From: a virus
DNA length: 22,850 nt
IMG/VR virus record: IMGVR_UViG_3300020171_002235
Coordinates: 1 to 22,850 of that record
Direction: 5' to 3' (one strand)
The translations under genes were made by a program, and so were the position numbers. The notes below the pieces were generated by a model. That model made no database searches and was not told where the DNA came from. It saw only the letters and a list, made by a program, of their open reading frames with translations. How positions within the stretch are numbered: the first letter of the stretch is position 1; every line of letters starts with the position of its first letter. Below, one piece after another: positions 1 through 7,267 of the stretch.

Positions 1-147
1 ATGACTAAAGTTCGTTGCCCTTTTTGTGGCGACATTATAGAATCAAAATATCGTCACGATTTTCAAGAATGTTCTTGCAAAAAAACATTTATTGATGGTG
101 GAAATGATTATATCCGAACAACTGTAAATGCGGAAATAATTTCGTAA
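1..147 (+). CDS. Small zinc-ribbon protein, DUF7695-like
   Basis: This frame encodes 48 residues starting at the first base of the window, so an upstream start cannot be excluded. Cysteines at 6, 9, 24 and 26 (CPFC and CSC) form a probable zinc-binding site, followed by a GGNDYIR segment. The pattern CxxC, then HDF..C.C, then DGG.DYIR is what I recall for the small phage family DUF7695, whose function is unknown. The gene lies 7 bp upstream of the methyltransferase-like gene and is probably co-transcribed with it. The cysteine pattern is seen directly; the family name is recalled, not searched. Confidence 0.7.
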   Translation: MTKVRCPFCGDIIESKYRHDFQECSCKKTFIDGGNDYIRTTVNAEIIS

Positions 148-154
148 ACTATAA

Positions 155-790
155 ATGACAATAAATAGAAAATTAAGAATATTTGATGGTTGTACTGAAT
201 TTGGTTCAGAAACACAAGCCTTTAAAAATCGTGGACATGAAGTAATAACATTAGGTATTAATGGTAATGTTACAATTAAATGTGATATTCGTCAATATTT
301 TCCATCAAAAGATGATTATTACGATTTAATGTGGTTTAGTCCTCCATGTGATCAATTTTCTATCGCGGGTACAAGATGGCGAGGATCATGTAAACATAAT
401 CATAATGATATGTCAATAGTAGAAGCTTGTTTTAGAATTGTAGATACTTATAAACCTAAATATTGGATAATCGAAAATCCCGCCTTTGGTCTTAGACAAA
501 TCATTGGTAAACCCAAAATTAAAATTAATTATAGTGATTTTGGATATATCGCAAAAAAACCCACCGATTTGTGGGGAGTTTTGCCATTAAAATTTTTAAG
601 ATATAAAACGCCAACTCCAAAAGAAAAAATGATTTCTAATTTCCAATATTTAAAGTCTTCACCGAATATGACAATGAAACAAACTCGATCAATAATACCA
701 TATAATTTAGGATTGGCATTATGTTATGCTCTTGAAGATGAAATTCTAAATATTAAACCGCCAAAAACAAATCAAATATATTTCGAGTAA
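155..790 (+). CDS. C5 cytosine-specific DNA methyltransferase-like protein
   Basis: This 211-residue protein resembles a compact DNA cytosine-5 methyltransferase. An FDGCTEFGSE segment near residues 10-19 fits the S-adenosylmethionine-binding motif I. SPPCDQFS around C65 fits motif IV with the catalytic cysteine, although classical enzymes have PCQ. ENPAFG at 107-112 fits motif VI. A C-terminal R..IPYNLGLALCYALE segment resembles motif X. It is shorter than typical stand-alone enzymes (over 300 residues), leaving little room for a target-recognition domain, so it may be a solo viral modifier with relaxed specificity or a diverged relative. No restriction enzyme lies beside it. Likely roles are protection from host restriction or marking of viral DNA, both inferred. 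Confidence 0.72.
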   Translation: MTINRKLRIFDGCTEFGSETQAFKNRGHEVITLGINGNVTIKCDIRQYFPSKDDYYDLMWFSPPCDQFSIAGTRWRGSCKHNHNDMSIVEACFRIVDTYKPKYWIIENPAFGLRQIIGKPKIKINYSDFGYIAKKPTDLWGVLPLKFLRYKTPTPKEKMISNFQYLKSSPNMTMKQTRSIIPYNLGLALCYALEDEILNIKPPKTNQIYFE

Positions 791-792
791 AC

Positions 793-1287
793 ATGAAAAT
801 TTGTGTAATAAATGAAAATTTCGAAGAGGCAATAACCGCTTTAAAGTCAAAGAGTTTCTTCAATGAAAATATTATATATAGATTTTTATATGATAAATTA
901 AAACCATCATATAAAAAATATTTATTAGAGCACGATTTAGATAAAAATCGAATTATTATTTATTTAACCCCCGATAAAAAGAATCGAGAAATCGTTAAGA
1001 AGTACAAACATCAAATAGTATTTTTAAAATCGGAAACTCTTGATATTAGAAAAACATTAAATGATATTTTTCGTGGAAAAATGGATCATAAACAACTTCT
1101 AATTGATTTATCAAAATTTCAAAATAGACATATTTTAATGTGGTTGGAATCCACGGCAACAACTTCGCATATTGTCGCAAAAAGAATGTCAGAAATTGAC
1201 AAATTTGTTTATAATCCATACTTTAAATATCTTATTGTTTATGGTCTTTATGGATGTAATGCTAATACAATGTGGGTGAAAAAGTGA
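793..1287 (+). CDS. Hypothetical protein, 164 aa
   Basis: I do not recognise this protein. It begins 2 bp after the preceding stop and its last codons overlap the start of the ERCC4-type nuclease gene, so it sits inside a tight operon. The sequence is soluble and lysine-rich, with a central hydrophobic strand (RIIIYLTPD) and a C-terminal half containing RHILMWLES and FKYLIVYGLYG. No signal peptide, membrane segment or cysteine cluster is visible. Its place between a methyltransferase-like gene and a structure-specific nuclease suggests a role in DNA transactions; this is inferred from neighbourhood only. Confidence 0.6.
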   Translation: MKICVINENFEEAITALKSKSFFNENIIYRFLYDKLKPSYKKYLLEHDLDKNRIIIYLTPDKKNREIVKKYKHQIVFLKSETLDIRKTLNDIFRGKMDHKQLLIDLSKFQNRHILMWLESTATTSHIVAKRMSEIDKFVYNPYFKYLIVYGLYGCNANTMWVKK

Positions 1288-1889
1288 TAATCGACTATCG
1301 TGAAACCGTTCTTTTTAAATATTTTAAAGACGCGACAATAGAAAATTTACCCATTGGAGACATTATTGAAAACGGGTTTTGCATTGAACGAAAATCTCCA
1401 AAAGATTTTTTAAGTTCAATATTAAATCATCACGTTTTTAATCAGGCAATTAATCTACATGATAACTATCCAGAACGATGTGTAATTATTGTCGAAGCCG
1501 ATCTTAAAAGTCTTGTAGATACAATTCACTTTAGTGGTATTCCTAATATCACAATTGAGGGAGTAAGAGGGGCAATCGCAAGTTTATATATTAAATATAA
1601 GGTGCCCGTTTTACTTGCATCGAATCGTCATGGTTTTGTAGAAATGGTAAATAAATTATTAGAAAAAAATAATGAATCTAAAGAAGAATTAGTATTTATC
1701 GAATCACCAATATCAAAAAGGAAAGCCAATTACAAATTGCAAATATTAATGCAAATACCTAAAATTGGATATAAAAAGGCACAAAAGATATTAGATCATT
1801 ATGCGACATTTGAAAACCTTAAAATAATGGATAGACCAAAAGGGGTTTCCGAAACAGATATTAATAACATATTAGAGGCACTTAAATAA
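1284..1889 (+). CDS. ERCC4/XPF-family nuclease with helix-hairpin-helix domain
   Basis: The protein carries the XPF/Mus81/Hef nuclease signature: IIDYRE at the N-terminus, then GD (25-26), ERK (35-37) and D41, matching GDxnERKx3D, which binds the catalytic metal. Residues about 150-180 (QIPKIGYKKAQKILDHY) form a helix-hairpin-helix DNA-binding element, as in archaeal and eukaryotic XPF relatives that cut branched DNA at junctions. There is no helicase domain. I chose GTG 1284 because it overlaps the upstream stop by 4 bp (GTGA) and has GGGTGA at 1274-1279 as a ribosome binding site; an in-frame GTG at 1272 would add four residues. A role in recombination, replication-fork processing or resolution of packaging intermediates is inferred. 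Confidence 0.85.
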   Translation: MIIDYRETVLFKYFKDATIENLPIGDIIENGFCIERKSPKDFLSSILNHHVFNQAINLHDNYPERCVIIVEADLKSLVDTIHFSGIPNITIEGVRGAIASLYIKYKVPVLLASNRHGFVEMVNKLLEKNNESKEELVFIESPISKRKANYKLQILMQIPKIGYKKAQKILDHYATFENLKIMDRPKGVSETDINNILEALK

Positions 1890-1905
1890 GTATAAATACT
1901 ATTAT
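1889..1905 (+). promoter_or_regulatory. Archaeal-type TATA promoter for the 1923 gene
   Basis: TATAAATACTATTA lies immediately after the nuclease stop codon, with TATAAATA at 1891-1898. The ATG at 1923 is 32 bp from the first T, so initiation about 25 bp downstream of the box would give an almost leaderless mRNA. Nearly the same element occurs before the genes at 6644, 8810, 11919 (-) and 17586 (-), which supports a functional site. Confidence 0.65.
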
Positions 1906-1922
1906 AACGTATAAGGGTTATT

Positions 1923-2237
1923 ATGTCAAAATTTAAAATCGGTGATAAAGTGATGGGATATGGTACTATGTATCATGATTATAATACCCCATTTTATGGT
2001 GAAATCAAAAATATTGAAAGTGATTGTGGTTCTATTTACTATGAAATAAAAGGACAATATCCAATCAAAAATCTTCCAAAAGAAGGTTGTCAAATAATAT
2101 GGTGTTGGGAAAAACATCTTAAATTATATGATGAAAATAAATATAATATAGTATTTACTAAATATATGGAAGTTATTGAATATGAAAAAAAGAAGAAACA
2201 ACTAATGAGTGAAATTAAATTTATAATTAAGGAATAA
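1923..2237 (+). CDS. Hypothetical protein, 104 aa
   Basis: I cannot assign a function. The N-terminus (KFKIGDKVMGYG) looks like the first strand of a small SH3-like barrel, as in many short viral proteins, and the C-terminal third is a charged helix rich in lysine and glutamate. Four cysteines or tryptophan-flanked cysteines in the middle (DCGS, GCQIIWCWEK) do not form a convincing metal site. It has its own TATA element and starts a new transcription unit that probably continues into thyX 4 bp downstream. Confidence 0.6.
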   Translation: MSKFKIGDKVMGYGTMYHDYNTPFYGEIKNIESDCGSIYYEIKGQYPIKNLPKEGCQIIWCWEKHLKLYDENKYNIVFTKYMEVIEYEKKKKQLMSEIKFIIKE

Positions 2238-2241
2238 ATTT

Positions 2242-2823
2242 ATGAAAATCGAATTAATCGCAATAACACCCGATGCGGAGAAAGTAATAGAGTTGTCGGG
2301 TCGAATTGCATATCAATCTCAAGATAAGATTACCAAGGATAGTGCAGAAAAATTTATAAAATCATTGATAACTCGTGGGCATACGAGTGTCATTGAACAT
2401 GCTTCCGCTACTTTTTATATATCGGGAATAAGTCGATCGTGTTCACACCAATTAGTTCGACATCGTTTAGCAAGCTTCACTCAGAAAAGTGAAAGATATG
2501 TTACTTTAAAAGATTTTAAATATGTAATACCCGAAAGTATAAAGAATAATGATACATCATCTATAATATTTAAATCTGCAATGGAATATTTAAATGGATG
2601 TTATAAATCTTTAAATGACTTAGAAATTAAAAAAGAAGACGCCAGATTTGTACTTCCAGAAGCAACGGAAACGGAATTGGTTATGACGGCAAATTTTAGA
2701 GAATTAAGACATATTATAAAACTTAGAACGGATAAAGCGGCTCAATGGGAAATTCGTGAAGTTTGCCAAGAAATGCTTAAAATATTAAAAGAAAACGCAC
2801 CAAGTTGTTTTGGAGATTTATAA
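2242..2823 (+). CDS. thyX: Flavin-dependent thymidylate synthase ThyX
   Basis: ThyX converts dUMP to dTMP using methylenetetrahydrofolate, with FAD and NADPH as reductant. The ThyX signature RHRxxSxxxxSxRY is intact at residues 73-86, and the upstream HTSVIEHA segment (47-54) and the C-terminal FRELRHIIKLRTDKAAQWEIR segment fit the nucleotide- and flavin-binding regions. At 193 residues it is near the short end of the family. It belongs with the class III ribonucleotide reductase and P-loop kinase nearby, forming a set that would raise the dTTP supply for an AT-rich viral genome. It lies 4 bp downstream of the preceding gene with AAGG as a modest ribosome binding site. Confidence 0.95.
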   Translation: MKIELIAITPDAEKVIELSGRIAYQSQDKITKDSAEKFIKSLITRGHTSVIEHASATFYISGISRSCSHQLVRHRLASFTQKSERYVTLKDFKYVIPESIKNNDTSSIIFKSAMEYLNGCYKSLNDLEIKKEDARFVLPEATETELVMTANFRELRHIIKLRTDKAAQWEIREVCQEMLKILKENAPSCFGDL

Positions 2824-2825
2824 TC

Positions 2826-3020
2826 ATGAATGCAAGAAACTATCAAAACGCATTGCATTTTGTGGGCGCGACAAGTTCATTCTTAACAATATTTGGGGTT
2901 TTCATGGTGGGCTCTGGAGATGTTCGAGGAATTTTATTAATGATTTTTGGTGCTATATTAACACGAGTAAGTAGTGAAATTGAATTTAGAAAAATGCGGG
3001 AAATTGTGAGAGAAAGATGA
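2826..3020 (+). CDS. Small two-helix membrane protein, 64 aa
   Basis: The protein has two hydrophobic segments, roughly residues 9-27 (FVGATSSFLTIFGVFMVG) and 31-46 (VRGILLMIFGAILT), followed by a charged tail (EIEFRKMREIVRER). A helical hairpin in the membrane is likely. I chose ATG 2826 because GGAG at 2812-2815 precedes it by about 10 bp; an upstream in-frame TTG at 2805 lies inside thyX. Its stop overlaps the next ATG as ATGA. Small viral membrane hairpins can be holins, superinfection-exclusion proteins or membrane anchors, but nothing here decides between these. Confidence 0.65.
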   Translation: MNARNYQNALHFVGATSSFLTIFGVFMVGSGDVRGILLMIFGAILTRVSSEIEFRKMREIVRER

Positions 3021-3118
3021 ATAAGTTTAAATATTTTATATATATTTTTATGATGACGTTTTTTGTCCTTTTTGTTGTAATATTTATAATATTATATTTA
3101 TTTGGAGTATCATTTTGA
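3017..3118 (+). CDS. Single-pass membrane microprotein, 33 aa
   Basis: This frame of 33 codons starts with ATG overlapping the upstream stop (ATGA, 3017-3020) and ends overlapping the TTG start of the kinase gene (TTGA, 3115-3118). After MNKFKY nearly every residue is hydrophobic and aromatic, giving one membrane helix. The double 4-bp overlap is the best evidence that it is translated. It follows another small membrane protein, so the two may form a complex. No function can be assigned. Confidence 0.5.
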   Translation: MNKFKYFIYIFMMTFFVLFVVIFIILYLFGVSF

Positions 3119-3597
3119 AAATCGGATTGTGCGGTACAAGTTGTTCTGGAAAAACAACATTAGCTTTACAACTTTTAAATTATTTTAAATTTGATTTAGT
3201 TCATGAAATTGCACGGAATTATCCACGCGATTTTTTACATCTTGAAAATATTCAATATGATATTTTTTTTGATCAAATTCGTGCAGAAATGTTTGCCGAT
3301 AGAAACGTTGTAACCGATCGAACAATAATAGATAATTATCAATATATTACAAAAAATCACAAACCAAGAAAATATCTTTTAAATTTAATTCGTTCGTGGG
3401 TACAAACATATGATATAATATTTCTATGTAAAAAATTACCGTTTGTCGATGACGGATTTCGTATTGATTATAATATAGAAGATAAATTAATCTCCTTTAT
3501 GAATTGTAATTTGATTGAATATGAAATTTTAGAAGGAAATCAAGAATATCGATTTGAAAAAGCAAAAAAAATTATAGAATTGGAGTTATATAAATAA
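3115..3597 (+). CDS. P-loop kinase/ATPase (AAA_28-like), possible nucleotide kinase
   Basis: A Walker A loop GTSCSGKT occupies residues 7-14, so the protein binds ATP or GTP. A TDRTIIDNYQY segment around D68-R69 fits the acceptor-site DR motif of small nucleoside or nucleotide kinases, and FVDDGFRID resembles the region after the second strand in the AAA_28/NadR-like group. At 160 residues it is a single-domain enzyme. Between ThyX and NrdD, a deoxynucleoside or dNMP kinase role is plausible; the exact substrate is not visible. It starts at TTG 3115 with GGAG (3104-3107) about 8 bp upstream and TTGA overlap with the preceding microprotein. Confidence 0.7.
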   Translation: MKIGLCGTSCSGKTTLALQLLNYFKFDLVHEIARNYPRDFLHLENIQYDIFFDQIRAEMFADRNVVTDRTIIDNYQYITKNHKPRKYLLNLIRSWVQTYDIIFLCKKLPFVDDGFRIDYNIEDKLISFMNCNLIEYEILEGNQEYRFEKAKKIIELELYK

Positions 3598-3598
3598 A

Positions 3599-3850
3599 AT
3601 GTTTGAATATTTAGTACCACTTGCCGTTTTTGGAAGTTTTGTTGCAAACTTTCCGGCAATTTATAAAATCTTAAAAACAAAGAAGGCAAAAGATTTAAGT
3701 CTTTTGACATCATCTTTATGGGTATTGATTACATTAATATTTACAATTCACGGAATGGAAATTAATGATATTTATTTTGTGATTTCAAATTTTGTAATGT
3801 TTATAATTAATGTAATAATAGTAATATTAATATGGAAATATGGAAGATAA
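3599..3850 (+). CDS. SemiSWEET/PQ-loop-like three-helix membrane protein
   Basis: The 83-residue protein has three hydrophobic helices (about 4-22, 37-52 and 58-79), the triple-helix unit of the MtN3/SemiSWEET and PQ-loop families. The stretch FPAIYKILKTKKAKDLSL at the end of helix 1 matches the family pattern PQxxKxxKTKxAxxLS, with alanine in place of glutamine. An asparagine in the last helix (ISNFVMF) sits where SemiSWEETs have the substrate-pocket Asn. Bacterial SemiSWEETs work as dimers moving sugars across the membrane. A transporter in a virus is unusual, and the altered PQ residue may mean changed function. The gene follows the kinase directly. Confidence 0.7.
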   Translation: MFEYLVPLAVFGSFVANFPAIYKILKTKKAKDLSLLTSSLWVLITLIFTIHGMEINDIYFVISNFVMFIINVIIVILIWKYGR

Positions 3851-3853
3851 ATT

Positions 3854-3940
3854 ATGAGACAATTATGTGATGAATGTGATGAACGATTTTTTGTGAAGTG
3901 TATTTCCCATTTGGTTCTTGTTATTGGGATAGAGAGGTAA
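3854..3940 (+). pseudogene. Short cysteine-rich ORF, possibly frameshifted
   Basis: ATG 3854 opens a 28-codon frame beginning MRQLCDECDERFF and then turning hydrophobic. If one base is re-read at the T6 run (3887-3892), the frame continues to 3960 and encodes CEVYFPFGSCYWDRE followed by a basic tail. That gives four cysteines spaced CX2CX5CX8C, a plausible zinc or iron-sulphur site, and reads more like a real protein than the zero frame. It may be a frameshift mutation, a sequencing error in a homopolymer, or recoding. The extended frame overlaps the nrdD start by 14 bp. Confidence 0.35.
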
Positions 3941-3946
3941 AAAAGA

Positions 3947-6607
3947 ATGAAAGAAATTAATAGTTATATAGATAAATCTGATTGGCGGATAAATGAAAAT
4001 GCTAATACGGGATTCTCAATTTCAGGATTAAAAAGTTATATTTCATCAACAATTTTAGCAAAAGATTCCTTATCACGATTACCAAGAAATATTAGAGATG
4101 CACATAAAAACGGTGAAATTCATATTCACGATTTGGATGGATCACTTTGGTCACCTTATTGTCTTGGAGCTGATTTACAACAATTAATGTTTGAAGGATT
4201 AAAAAATCCGGTTGGAAGTATGTCAAATCCGGCAAAGTATCTCGATACTATGACTGACCATATGGTTAATTATCTTTATATGAGTCAAAATGAATTTAAT
4301 GGTGCTCAAGCCTTTTCTAATGTTGATACTCTTTTATCCGGGTATGTTATTGGTCAAGATTATAGTTATATAAAACAATGTTTACAAAGATTAATATATA
4401 ATATTTCATATCCTTTACGATCTGCATTTCAATGTATATCTGAAGACACCCAAATTCTTACTAATACTGGTTGGAAATATTATAATGAAATATCCGAAAT
4501 TGATAAAGTTGGAACATTTAATTTAGTAAATAATGAATTAGAATTTTTAATTCCTGATAAAATTGTAAGATATAATTATAATGGAAAAATGATTCATATT
4601 GCTAATATGAGAACAGATCAATTAGTTACTCCCGAACATCGTATAATTAAAACAGAAACAGAAAATTTAAGTCAAAAATGGATGTTTATAGAAGCAAAAG
4701 AATTGTTAGAAAAAAAGATATTTTGTCTTCCTATTACCACTCAATATAATATAAAAGATTATAATATTACTGATAATGAATTAAAATTACATGCGTGGAT
4801 AATATCCGAAGGAACTTATCGTTCTGGAAATTCATTTAGAATTTATCAAAGTACTAAAAGTATTTTTTTAGATGAAATAAGAAATCTATTAAAAGTGAAT
4901 AATATAGATTTTTTTGAAACATCACAAAAATCCGGATTTGGTGGAAAAGATGTTGTAATATTTAATTGTAGTAAAAAAAGAAATATTGAATTTAATATTA
5001 TAAAAGAAATTCCTAATACGTTTTTATTATTATCTAGAAAACAAGCAAAATTATTTTTAGATGAATATAGAAAGGGTGATGGAAGTAATAATAAATATCA
5101 ATATAGAATATACTCAAAAAATAAAAATAATATTGAAATGATAGAGGCTCTTTGCGTAATATCCGGATATGGTTTTCATACGATTTATCATAAACAAAAT
5201 GGGGTTGCATCAATTAGATTAATAAAATATTTTAAAAATAAAACTTATATTTATAAAAACAGAAATAATGCTATAGAAGCGATAGATTATAATGGTCTTG
5301 TATGGTGTGTAAGAAGTAAAAATGAATCGATGATTACTAAACGTAATGGAAAAATTGCAATAACTGGTAACACACCATTTATAAATTTTTCATTTGATTT
5401 AATACCGCCGAAACATATGAAGAATGAACCAGTTCTTATTGCTGGGAAAACACATGAAAGTTTATCTTATGGTGATATGCAAAAAGAAATGGATATGATA
5501 AATAAAGCATTTTTAGAAATTATGTTGAAAGGCGATTCGCAAGGAAAACCATTTACTTTTCCAATTCCAACTTATGGAATTACTAAAGAATTATTAAATA
5601 AAAATGATGAAGTAACAAATTTACTTTGGCAATTATCTACAAAATTCGGAAATCCTAACTTCATGAATTACATTGCTACAAATGCAGACCCTTCTGATGT
5701 CAGGGCACTTTGTTGTCGATTAAATTTAGATATTTCAAAATTACGAGGTCGTGGATTATGGAATATAGGAAATAAGACAGGTTCTCTTGGAGTTGTAACA
5801 TTGAACTTCAATCATGCATCTAAAGACGGTGAAGATCATTTTATAGAACTTATAGACGATTATTATGATTTGGCTATACAAGAACTCTTAATAAAGAGAA
5901 AGTATATCTACGAAGCTTTTAATAAAGGATTATTACCATTTACAAGATGTTACCTTCCCGAAAAAGATCCATTTGCGACATTTTTTAATACTATTGGAAT
6001 TCATGCAATGAATGAAGCTTGTATAAATATGTTCGGAGAAACAATTGAATTTCATCAAGATTTTGTAGTTGAAATTCTCAAACATCTTAGAAATAGAGTC
6101 GATGAAACTACGGAAGAAACCGGAATTTTACATAACATTGAACAAACTCCCTGTGAGGGAGCCACACATCGTTTAGCAAAATTAGATAAAAAATTTGGAC
6201 TACCAACACAAGGAACGAATAATCCTTTTTTAACTAATTCAACTCATTGCCCGGTTAACACAATTTTCGATTGGACGGCTACGGTTAAAGTTCAAGAAAA
6301 ATTTAATACTTACTATTCGGGCGGTACAATAATGCACGGATTTACGGGAGAAGATATTTTACCCGAAAGAGCGGAAAAAATAATTAAACAAATGTCAAAA
6401 GAGACAACCATTCCGTATTATAACTTAACTCCTACATATTCTATATGTCAAGACCATGGAAGATTTGCCGGAAATGTTCCAATATGTCCGACATGTAATA
6501 ATATGAATTATGTGTACTCACGTGTGGTAGGTTATTTACAACCCGTACAAAAATGGAATAAGGGAAAACAAGAAGAATTTAGAATGAGAAAGGAATATAA
6601 AATTTAG
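3947..6607 (+). CDS. nrdD: Anaerobic (class III) ribonucleoside-triphosphate reductase with intein
   Basis: NrdD reduces ribonucleoside triphosphates to deoxyribonucleotides with a glycyl radical, which oxygen destroys, so the host is anaerobic at least part of the time. The N-extein holds NGEIHIHDLDG and GGAQ-like substrate segments (here NGAQAFSNVD). The C-extein holds the CCRL pair (C589-C590), the loop GNKTGSLGVVTLNF, a metal site near the C-terminus (CQDHG ... CPTC) and the glycyl-radical motif RVVGYLQPV with G862. Removing the 313-residue intein leaves about 573 residues, near the family norm. The start has GAGAGGT upstream. The activase NrdG is absent from the window and may be elsewhere or supplied by the host. 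Confidence 0.95.
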   Translation: MKEINSYIDKSDWRINENANTGFSISGLKSYISSTILAKDSLSRLPRNIRDAHKNGEIHIHDLDGSLWSPYCLGADLQQLMFEGLKNPVGSMSNPAKYLDTMTDHMVNYLYMSQNEFNGAQAFSNVDTLLSGYVIGQDYSYIKQCLQRLIYNISYPLRSAFQCISEDTQILTNTGWKYYNEISEIDKVGTFNLVNNELEFLIPDKIVRYNYNGKMIHIANMRTDQLVTPEHRIIKTETENLSQKWMFIEAKELLEKKIFCLPITTQYNIKDYNITDNELKLHAWIISEGTYRSGNSFRIYQSTKSIFLDEIRNLLKVNNIDFFETSQKSGFGGKDVVIFNCSKKRNIEFNIIKEIPNTFLLLSRKQAKLFLDEYRKGDGSNNKYQYRIYSKNKNNIEMIEALCVISGYGFHTIYHKQNGVASIRLIKYFKNKTYIYKNRNNAIEAIDYNGLVWCVRSKNESMITKRNGKIAITGNTPFINFSFDLIPPKHMKNEPVLIAGKTHESLSYGDMQKEMDMINKAFLEIMLKGDSQGKPFTFPIPTYGITKELLNKNDEVTNLLWQLSTKFGNPNFMNYIATNADPSDVRALCCRLNLDISKLRGRGLWNIGNKTGSLGVVTLNFNHASKDGEDHFIELIDDYYDLAIQELLIKRKYIYEAFNKGLLPFTRCYLPEKDPFATFFNTIGIHAMNEACINMFGETIEFHQDFVVEILKHLRNRVDETTEETGILHNIEQTPCEGATHRLAKLDKKFGLPTQGTNNPFLTNSTHCPVNTIFDWTATVKVQEKFNTYYSGGTIMHGFTGEDILPERAEKIIKQMSKETTIPYYNLTPTYSICQDHGRFAGNVPICPTCNNMNYVYSRVVGYLQPVQKWNKGKQEEFRMRKEYKI
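4433..5371 (+). mobile_element. Intein in NrdD (313 aa) with diverged LAGLIDADG domain
   Basis: The NrdD sequence breaks between YPLRSAFQ and TPFINFSFD, which join perfectly in other NrdD proteins. The insert starts with C163 (CISEDTQILT, splicing block A) and ends with ITGN at N475, followed by T476 as the +1 nucleophile. The penultimate residue is G instead of the usual H. Two LAGLIDADG-like motifs, LHAWIISEGTY and LFLDEYRKGDGS, flank the endonuclease core. The first motif has E in place of the usual acidic D, so cleavage activity is uncertain. Splicing is probable because the reading frame and both junctions are intact. Confidence 0.92.
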
Positions 6608-6610
6608 TAA

Positions 6611-6627
6611 AGTATAAATACTATTAA
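6611..6627 (+). promoter_or_regulatory. TATA promoter before the HNH gene and RNA ligase
   Basis: AGTATAAATACTATTA sits just after the nrdD stop, with TATAAATA at 6613-6620, 31 bp before ATG 6644. The sequence is nearly identical to the element at 1889-1905 through the CTATTA tail, and both genes also share TTATTATG at the start. No ribosome binding site is visible, as expected for a leaderless transcript. Confidence 0.65.
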
Positions 6628-6643
6628 GTACAATAAGATTATT

Positions 6644-7267
6644 ATGTGTGATTCGTATAAACAATGGTTAAACAATGGATGTCCTAAAGTATATTGTAAT
6701 TGTGGTTGCGGAAAAGAAATTATTATAACGAAATGGCATAAATCTAATGGAATACCTAATTATATTTGTGGACATAGTGGAAGGGGAAAATTTCGTAGTA
6801 TAGAAACAAAACAAAAAATGAGAAAATCACATAAAGGATTACAATCGGGAAAAAACCATCCAATGTATGGAAGACATCATACGGAAAAAACTAAAGAAAA
6901 AATTAGAAATAATAAACCTAATTGTCAAGGAAAAAATAATTCGAATTATATAGACGGTCGTTCATTTGAACCTTATTGCGAAAGATTTAATGAAAAAACA
7001 AAAGAAAGAATACGAGAACGTGATAATAGAACTTGTCAATTATGTGGAAAAAATGAACAAGATAATAAACAAAAATTAGATGTTCATCACATACATTATG
7101 ATAAAGAAAATTGTTATCCGGATTTAATTAGTTTATGTCATAAGTGTAATAGTAAAGTAAATAAAAATAGAAATTATTGGGAAGAATATTTTATAAAAAT
7201 ATTGGAAAGAAATAATTTATTGAATTTAAATAATAAAAAACTAAAATTTATAGAGGAAAGAATGTGA
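6644..7267 (+). CDS. Free-standing HNH homing endonuclease with NUMOD3 motifs
   Basis: The 207-residue protein has three parts. Residues 1-45 are a cysteine/histidine module (YKQWLNNGCPKVYCNCGCGKE, then IPNYICGH) that also occurs twice in the endonuclease at 11038-11919. The middle holds a NUMOD3 DNA-binding segment (GKNHPMYGRHHTEKTKEKIR). The C-terminus is an HNH nuclease with CQLCG, LDVHHIHYD and LCHKCNSKVN. Such genes cut cognate alleles lacking the element and spread by repair. It lies between nrdD and the RNA ligase, whose GTG start overlaps its stop (GTGA), so the insertion is woven into the operon. Confidence 0.9.
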   Translation: MCDSYKQWLNNGCPKVYCNCGCGKEIIITKWHKSNGIPNYICGHSGRGKFRSIETKQKMRKSHKGLQSGKNHPMYGRHHTEKTKEKIRNNKPNCQGKNNSNYIDGRSFEPYCERFNEKTKERIRERDNRTCQLCGKNEQDNKQKLDVHHIHYDKENCYPDLISLCHKCNSKVNKNRNYWEEYFIKILERNNLLNLNNKKLKFIEERM

